Of a stretch of DNA of 11,136 bases, positions 6,429 to 11,136 are shown piece by piece. The stretch's first letter is position 1. Each line of letters starts with the position of its first letter. The notes beneath the pieces were generated by a model. That model did not search any database, was not told where the DNA came from, and saw only the letters and a list, made by a program, of their open reading frames with translations. Position numbers and translations under genes: made by a program. The DNA comes from Planctomycetota bacterium (GTDB taxonomy: Bacteria; Planctomycetota; Planctomycetia; Planctomycetales; Planctomycetaceae), in assembly GCA_024278285.1 (NCBI GenBank), contig JAJRTM010000574.1:1-11136 (forward strand). The letters run 5' to 3'.

Positions 6429-8900
6429 ATGGATTTGCGAATGTGTCCGTCTTGCCAGCAATCGGTGCTGGATGATGATGTTCAAGAATGCCCGTTTTGT
6501 GGGGCAGCGATGGACGGCTCCGGTCCCGCAACGAAAACTCCTGCGAAGGCGACGACCAAAAGTAAGCCATCACCTGCCTCGAAAGCTCAGCCGAAAAAGA
6601 AACAGGCTGCTCCTGCAAAAAGTTCGCCCAAAAAAGATGATGATCCATTTGCAGTCGAAATTGAAACGAATAAAAAAGCGATTCCGCTACGAAGAAAACC
6701 GACCGCAAAAATATCGTATCGAATTATTTGCCCGATGTGCGATACTTCCGGTTTCGCCACCAAAGCGGTGGCAGGGAAAGAGGTTAAATGCCCGAACCCC
6801 AAATGTTTGATGCCCGTTTTTACTGCTCCGGAAATTAAAAAAGAAGAGCCGAAAGTCGAAAAGAAATCGATCTTCACCCCCGCACTTTTCGGCAGTGTCG
6901 GCGGCGTTGTTGTCATTATTGGCATTTTTCTCTTCTTCTTCCTACAGGCTCCCGCTCCCAAACCGAAACCAATTGTCGATCCGAATAAAGTAGTTAAAGA
7001 TCCGACCGGAACGGAAGACCCGGTCAATAAAGCTCCCGTCGAACAGGTGAAGCTACCTCCAAAAATCAGTATTGCAAAAGTGAAGCAACAAATTCTGAAA
7101 CAAAACGCAGAAGCGGTCCTGCAACGATCCAACAATCGGAGTAAATCGTTTTGTCGAAGACTGAGTGCAGAAACTCATGTTGAACTGGACGACATCAAGG
7201 GAGCTTTGTATCAACTGGAAAAACTGGACAACCTGAAAGAAGGCCTCGCTTTTTTCAAGATTATCCCGCTGGTAAAAATCGGCTGGTATCACCTGGCGAA
7301 TGGTGATCGAAAATCGGCAGAAAATATGGCCGCCCAGGCACTCGAATTAGCAAAAGGGTATCGCCCCAATACTGGACGCGATGCGATTAGCCACACCGTC
7401 TTTCTTGGCTCGTTGTTAATCGCGCTCGAACAAAACGAGAACGCCAATTCGTTGTTGCAATCTCGCGAGAAAATACAAAAGGCCGGTTTGGAAAGCGTGC
7501 GGGTCTCCCTGATTCTTCAGGATCATAGTTACGATCTCGATCAGAATTATGAATGGTTGCCTCAACTAAATCTTGAAGCACCATTAGTCTTTGCTGCCAG
7601 TTATGGAGCAGTCGTTCGAGGGCAGGGCAAGCAAACGCTGGCCTGGATTAACAGCATCGATAATCCCAATTTCAAAAGTAATGCGCTGGCAGGTTATGCG
7701 GCTGGAATGTCAATCAATAACTCTGCATTTGATGCCTCCAAAGAACTCAACATCACGGGGCTTTCTTCTGAGCAGATTCAGCGGGCAGTCGCGTTGAGCC
7801 TGCAAGTCAACGCTTTCCAGAAAGAGACGAAGCAGGCTGCGGCCATTCTCACGCAGCTTCAAAAGGAAATTTCTACATGGAAACTTCCTGCCCCTGCAAC
7901 AATTCCTGATGATAGTGGAATCTACAAAGGGAAATATCAACGGGTTTCTGCACAGGTCTTTATTGCGATTCAAACGCATCGACTGCTCGCCAGATATTTG
8001 GCAGGCAACGGGCAACACGAACAAGCCTGGAAACAGATCGAACAAGCAATACAAAGAGCCGCTGCAATCGGGCCAGCACAGGCACAGGCGATAGCACTGA
8101 TGAATCATGTACTGCAGGATCAAAGAAGAATCCAAAATAACCTTGCCGAAGAATTTAATATTACGCAATCGGTCAGCCAACGAAATGCCTACAATAAATA
8201 TCGCAATAATGCCCGCCAAATCGAAAGCGATGCCAAGAAACGTTATCAGTTGGAAGCAGCACTGCTTCGCGATTCTCTGAAATGGGGGCTTTCAGCAGAA
8301 CTTTACAAAAGCTATCAAGCCCAGCTTTCAGACAAAGAATCCGCAAACAAAAAAACGGATTCCAATTTAGTAAAAGCAGTCGAAGAATCACTCTTGAGTG
8401 ACCTGGTTTTCCGTTTGGAATCTGAAAAGAATCTTGAAGCGGTCTCCAGTTTACGCGAAAAGTTTGCTTCAAAAATCAGTTCGGAACCGCCCCTTAAAGC
8501 CTGGTTACGATTTCAGCGACTTGTAAAAACTGGTTCTGTTAAAGAAGCTATTTCACTAATCGAAAAAGTAAGCAAGAAACTAGATGAACCGCAACTGGAA
8601 TTACGCATTGCCTGCCAGATTGCACAAAAATCATCCCCAGAAAAAACCATTAATTGGATCAAAGCAATCCCCAATATCATCAAGCAGGAACTCGCCTACC
8701 AGTTAACAGCGACTTTGCAGACGAAAAAAGGGTTCATCCGAGAATACTGGAAAATCTGCGTTGAACAACAACTGGCCCCCACAAAAAAATGCTCGGTTCA
8801 CTTAGGACTCATCGAAGGGCTTTCACACACGGATTTCTATCAGAAAGAAGAGCCGCCGGAATCAGAAAAACAAGCTGATGAAAAGGCCGCTTCCATTTAA
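6429..8900 (+). CDS. Double zinc-ribbon membrane protein with helical-repeat tail
   Basis: An 823-residue protein of no family I can name. Zinc ribbon 1 is CPSC at 6-9 with CPFC at 21-24. A Lys/Ala/Pro-rich low-complexity linker follows (31-70). A second cysteine cluster, CPMC at 101-104 and CPNPKC at 121-126, looks like another zinc-binding knuckle. One hydrophobic segment at about 153-173 is the only membrane span. A Pro/Lys-rich linker (174-210) leads into a long, mostly helical region (about 212-800) with TPR-like stretches, for example 265-310 and around 515-545. There is no catalytic motif. By the positive-inside pattern the ribbons are probably cytoplasmic and the tail outside. The ATG at 6429 has AGGA 8 nt upstream. 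Proteins with N-terminal zinc ribbons, one membrane span and repeats are common in Planctomycetota; a scaffold role is a guess. Confidence 0.85.
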   Translation: MDLRMCPSCQQSVLDDDVQECPFCGAAMDGSGPATKTPAKATTKSKPSPASKAQPKKKQAAPAKSSPKKDDDPFAVEIETNKKAIPLRRKPTAKISYRIICPMCDTSGFATKAVAGKEVKCPNPKCLMPVFTAPEIKKEEPKVEKKSIFTPALFGSVGGVVVIIGIFLFFFLQAPAPKPKPIVDPNKVVKDPTGTEDPVNKAPVEQVKLPPKISIAKVKQQILKQNAEAVLQRSNNRSKSFCRRLSAETHVELDDIKGALYQLEKLDNLKEGLAFFKIIPLVKIGWYHLANGDRKSAENMAAQALELAKGYRPNTGRDAISHTVFLGSLLIALEQNENANSLLQSREKIQKAGLESVRVSLILQDHSYDLDQNYEWLPQLNLEAPLVFAASYGAVVRGQGKQTLAWINSIDNPNFKSNALAGYAAGMSINNSAFDASKELNITGLSSEQIQRAVALSLQVNAFQKETKQAAAILTQLQKEISTWKLPAPATIPDDSGIYKGKYQRVSAQVFIAIQTHRLLARYLAGNGQHEQAWKQIEQAIQRAAAIGPAQAQAIALMNHVLQDQRRIQNNLAEEFNITQSVSQRNAYNKYRNNARQIESDAKKRYQLEAALLRDSLKWGLSAELYKSYQAQLSDKESANKKTDSNLVKAVEESLLSDLVFRLESEKNLEAVSSLREKFASKISSEPPLKAWLRFQRLVKTGSVKEAISLIEKVSKKLDEPQLELRIACQIAQKSSPEKTINWIKAIPNIIKQELAYQLTATLQTKKGFIREYWKICVEQQLAPTKKCSVHLGLIEGLSHTDFYQKEEPPESEKQADEKAASI

Positions 8901-8966
8901 TTTGGAGCAGACTGTGTATCAAATAAATAAGTGCGCGAATACTGCCTTGGATGAGGAGCAAACAGC

Positions 8967-9197
8967 ATGAGTACGAGAAAGTCTGTCGTGGAAGTGATGG
9001 ATCCGATGGTCGTGGAGATCATGCGAAAAAAGAGACCGGAAGAACGCCTGGCGATTTCGTTTGGGATGTGGGAAAGTGCCCGTGTAATGATTCGGGGTAC
9101 GCTTCAGCAGAATTATCCCGATTGGAGTGAAGAACAAGTCAATCAGGAACTCGTCCGGCGAATCAGTCATGGAGAAGTTAGTGATGTCGGCACGTGA
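8967..9197 (+). CDS. Rv0078B/MenA1-like antitoxin
   Basis: A 76-residue, mostly helical protein matching in pattern the small antitoxins related to mycobacterial Rv0078B (MenA1), which neutralise nucleotidyltransferase toxins. Typical elements are RPEERLAISFGMWESARVMI (23-42), PDWSEEQVNQEL (51-62) and a final RRISHG (64-69). GAGGAG at 8952-8957, 9 nt before the ATG, is the strongest Shine-Dalgarno in the window. The following nucleotidyltransferase frame starts 14 nt before this gene ends, so the pair is translationally coupled as in type II or MenAT-like modules. The zinc-ribbon gene ends 66 bp upstream, so read-through is possible, but the pair probably has its own promoter. No DNA-binding motif is obvious. 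The family call is from memory of the pattern; the strong partner context supports it. Confidence 0.72.
   Translation: MSTRKSVVEVMDPMVVEIMRKKRPEERLAISFGMWESARVMIRGTLQQNYPDWSEEQVNQELVRRISHGEVSDVGT
9171..9177 (+). promoter_or_regulatory. Ribosome binding site that fixes the toxin start
   Basis: GGAGAAG sits inside the antitoxin gene 9 nt (counting from GGAG) before the ATG at 9184. The alternative ATG at 9169 and the GTG at 9127 have no comparable site, which is why 9184 is chosen. Confidence 0.55.
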
Positions 9198-9769
9198 CTT
9201 CAAACCGTATGAGTTGATGCAAAAAGTGGTCGATTTTCTGGAGCGAGAATTGGTGCCTTATCGGATTGTCGGATCGATGGCAAGCATCATTTATGGAGAA
9301 CCTCGCTTTACCAATGATGTGGATATCCTGGCGGCTTTGTCTGAAGATAAGATAGAAGCGTTATGTGATGAATTTCCTTCGCCGGATTTTTATGTATCAC
9401 GTAGTGCTGTAAGAGAAGCGATTGAGAACTGCCATCAGTTCAACATCCTTCATCCTTCATCCTCCTTCCGGTTTGAAGGTGGATATGATTATGCCGGACG
9501 ACTCTGAATTCAGTCGGTTGGATCTTTCTCACGGCAATCGAATGATCAGCAAGGGATATTACAATGCCCTGTTTGCCTCTCCAGAAAATGTCATCTTGAA
9601 AAAGTTGCTCTATTATCGAGAGGGAGGTTCAGAAAAACACCTTCGTGATATTGCAGGAGTGCTTTTGATTCAGGATAAGGAAATCGATCAAGCCTATCTC
9701 ACGGAATGGGCGAAGAAGCTGAATGTGTTGCAAGAGTTGGAATTGGTTAGGGAAAAGTTGCGAGGGTAA
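9184..9769 (+). pseudogene. MenT/AbiEii-type nucleotidyltransferase toxin, frameshifted
   Basis: The first frame (9184-9507) encodes the start of a minimal nucleotidyltransferase: IVGSMASIIYG (28-38) with the GS motif, then RFTNDVDIL (41-49) carrying the metal-binding Asp45 and Asp47. It goes out of frame after FNILHP and stops at 9505. The second half continues in the next frame to TAA at 9767: PSGLKVD with the expected third acidic residue, then SPENVILKKLLYYREGG and a helical C terminus. Removing one copy of the duplicated CATCCTT at 9444-9457 restores FNILHPPSGLKVD and a single 192-residue protein. Toxins of this group transfer nucleotides to tRNA and are held inactive by the upstream antitoxin. 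As written, the GS/DxD motif and the third Asp are in separate frames, so activity is probably lost unless the repeat slips back. Confidence 0.85.
9444..9461 (+). repeat. 7-bp tandem duplication breaking the toxin frame
   Basis: CATCCTT occurs twice in perfect tandem (9444-9450, 9451-9457), followed by a partial unit CATC(CT). Deleting one unit makes the downstream frame (to 9769) continuous with the upstream frame and restores conserved family sequence at the join. Confidence 0.85.
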
Positions 9770-9811
9770 TCAACATGGAGAATGATTTGCAGGATGATTG
9801 AACATGTTTTG

Positions 9812-9901
9812 CTACTAACGTTAAAAGTTTGCGAACGGCTCGCAAATTTTTAGAAAAACAGTTTTTGGTTACGGCTATCAGAATGAACCAGCCGTGCTGG
9901 G
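9812..9901. repeat. Structured 90-nt dispersed repeat, copy 2
   Basis: A direct copy of 5999-6086. It shares CTACTAACG at the start and a hairpin in the same place, here with 7-bp stems TTTGCGA (9828-9834)/TCGCAAA (9840-9846). The 38-bp terminal block (9864-9901) is identical to copy 1. The hairpin loop and spacer have diverged while pairing is kept. Confidence 0.8.
9823..9851. terminator. Possible bidirectional terminator between convergent genes
   Basis: The TTTGCGA/TCGCAAA stem of the repeat is bordered by AAAA on the left and TTTTT on the right, giving a U-tract on the plus strand and a shorter one on the minus strand. It lies 54 nt after the toxin frame ends and about 75 nt after the permease stop, where a terminator would serve both genes. 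Confidence 0.4.
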
Positions 9902-9926
9902 GTATTCAGCGACCTGCTTGTGTTTA

Positions 9927-11136
9927 TTATTTTGCGGGTGACAAAAACTTATGAAGCCGTCGTTTTATTTCGACCGACATCATAAAGAACAACAGCAAGC
10001 TGCTGACGATTTGAACTGGGGTGAAGTTGTTTCCGCCGTGAACGTGATCGTGTCCGCTGGCTCCCGTTTGTGCTGTGAATGATGGTACGAAGTGATCGAC
10101 CATGGCTCCCGATGCGACCGCGATCAACATTAACGCTGCAAAATAATAAGCGGCAATTTTCCAGCTCATTTGATGTCGAATCGCATTCATTTCGCCGAAG
10201 TTGGTCGCGGGGCCTCCAATCAAAAAAGCAATCGCTGCCCCTGGACTCATCCCTGCTGCCAAAAAACTGAAAACGACAGGGATCGCCGCCATGCTGCATG
10301 TGTAAACGGGAAGCGCGACCAAGATCACCAACAACAACGACCAGATTGTTTTGCTTCCGGTGAGTAGAACAATAATATCTTGAGGAACAAGCGTTAAAAC
10401 AGTCGCTGCAAAAATTAAGCCGATTAACATATCGAGACTGACAGAAGGTCCGAATTCAAAAAAGACCCAGCGAATAATTTCCCGGATCGATCCGAAAAAT
10501 CCCCGCGGTGATTGATGACTGTTTTTGTCTCCACTTTCTGAACTGCAACAAGATGCCGCGGGGGCTTCCGGTTTGCTGTTGCAACAACTTAACGAAACGA
10601 CCTCGGGAGCAGCAACCACCGCGGTTGCAGAATGAGAACAACAACCCATCGATTCGGTTTCTGATTTTTCCGTTGTCGCACAGCAGCAGTCTTCTTTTAT
10701 TGTCGATGGCGTTTCTAAAGCAGGGACCAGTTCGAGAGAGACCAGTTCGTTTCCCTGCTCTATAACTGGTTCAGCTTCAACTGTTGCGACAAACGAATGA
10801 AACAAACGGTTGGCGATCAAGCCGAGTAAAAATGAACCGACCACAACGCAGCCAATTTGCCAGCCCGCCAGTTCCCATCCCAGCAGTTTAATCGAAAGCA
10901 AAACAGATGCCGGCGATAACGCGGGCGCAGCCGTCATGAACGCCAGGACTGTTCCTGTTCCCGCTCCAGATTTATAGGCCCCGACACCAATCGGGACCAC
11001 GCCGCAAGAACAGATCGGGATTAACGATCCCAAACCGACCGCCCGTAACAAAGGCATCACCCCTTCGCGACCAAAAACTCGACGAAATAAAGCTTCCGAG
11101 ATCGTCACATGTAAAACACCAGCGATCAGAAATCCC
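9927..11136 (-). CDS. Metal/metalloid efflux permease, PF03773 / SO_0444-like (5' end cut)
   Basis: This is a permease of the DUF318 (PF03773) superfamily, most like the SO_0444 Cu/Zn efflux group and related to the organoarsenical exporter ArsP. Counting from the GTG at 11108, PICSCGVVP at 31-39 carries the family CSC, and several membrane spans follow. A cytoplasmic-type loop (about 110-200) bears paired cysteines: 141-143, 156-157, 175-176 and 187-188. The second half has LPVYTCSMAAIP (266-277) and IGGPATNFGEMN (297-308), matching the family LPxYxC and GPATN motifs. A His-rich bit HDHVH (353-357) precedes the last span. The frame stays open to the right edge and reads GFLIAGVLHV before the GTG, matching the family N terminus, so the true start is outside the window. 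The Cys loop suggests sensing or handing over a soft metal. The substrate (Cu, Zn or arsenical) cannot be decided here. Confidence 0.85.
   Translation of the reverse strand, partial: GFLIAGVLHVTISEALFRRVFGREGVMPLLRAVGLGSLIPICSCGVVPIGVGAYKSGAGTGTVLAFMTAAPALSPASVLLSIKLLGWELAGWQIGCVVVGSFLLGLIANRLFHSFVATVEAEPVIEQGNELVSLELVPALETPSTIKEDCCCATTEKSETESMGCCSHSATAVVAAPEVVSLSCCNSKPEAPAASCCSSESGDKNSHQSPRGFFGSIREIIRWVFFEFGPSVSLDMLIGLIFAATVLTLVPQDIIVLLTGSKTIWSLLLVILVALPVYTCSMAAIPVVFSFLAAGMSPGAAIAFLIGGPATNFGEMNAIRHQMSWKIAAYYFAALMLIAVASGAMVDHFVPSFTAQTGASGHDHVHGGNNFTPVQIVSSLLLFFMMSVEIKRRLHKFLSPAK

Noticed and set aside
9127..9183. GTG at 9127 or ATG at 9169 as the toxin start
   Set aside because: Neither has a ribosome site, and the added residues lie in antitoxin-coding sequence; the ATG at 9184 has GGAGAAG at good spacing.

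Overview
The window looks like chromosomal DNA from a member of the Planctomycetota. The grounds are a DnaA with planctomycete-like motif drift, a large zinc-ribbon/transmembrane/repeat protein of a kind common in that phylum, weak or missing Shine-Dalgarno sites before several genes, and intergenic spaces filled with short dispersed repeats. A moderate-GC relative of Gimesia is possible, but I cannot fix the genus from sequence alone.

Layout, left to right. (1) 27-1493 (+) is a full-length DnaA initiator that is not followed by dnaN. (2) 1494-1947 is a convergent spacer made almost entirely of inverted repeats, ending in a 149-bp MITE-like element. (3) 1948-3756 (-) is an M3 zinc oligopeptidase of the PepF type, 57 bp downstream of a small GAF-like protein at 3814-4317 (-); the two may be co-transcribed. 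(4) 4318-4645 holds a heptanucleotide tandem repeat and a second, inverted copy of the MITE-like element. (5) 4646-5878 (-) is an ArsM-type arsenite methyltransferase with a long C-terminal extension ending in paired cysteines. (6) 5879-6428 is a divergent spacer with another heptanucleotide repeat, an 88-nt dispersed repeat and a terminator-like hairpin. (7) 6429-8900 (+) is an 823-residue protein with two zinc ribbons, one membrane segment and a helical-repeat tail. (8) 8967-9197 (+) and 9184-9769 (+) form a toxin-antitoxin-like pair: a small Rv0078B/MenA1-like antitoxin followed by a nucleotidyltransferase toxin. The toxin frame is broken by a 7-bp tandem duplication. (9) 9812-9901 is a second copy of the 88-nt repeat, lying between convergent genes. 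(10) 9927 to the right edge (-) is a metal or metalloid efflux permease (PF03773/SO_0444-like) with a Cys-rich loop, and its 5' end is cut by the window.

The genes do not form one pathway. The ArsM-like enzyme and the Cys-rich permease both point to thiophilic metal or metalloid handling but are 4 kb apart. The most notable signals are the toxin frame broken by a slipped 7-mer, two inverted copies of one MITE-like family, degenerate 7-bp repeats just upstream of two start codons, and a two-copy structured repeat with a compensating stem change and mutually exclusive hairpins.
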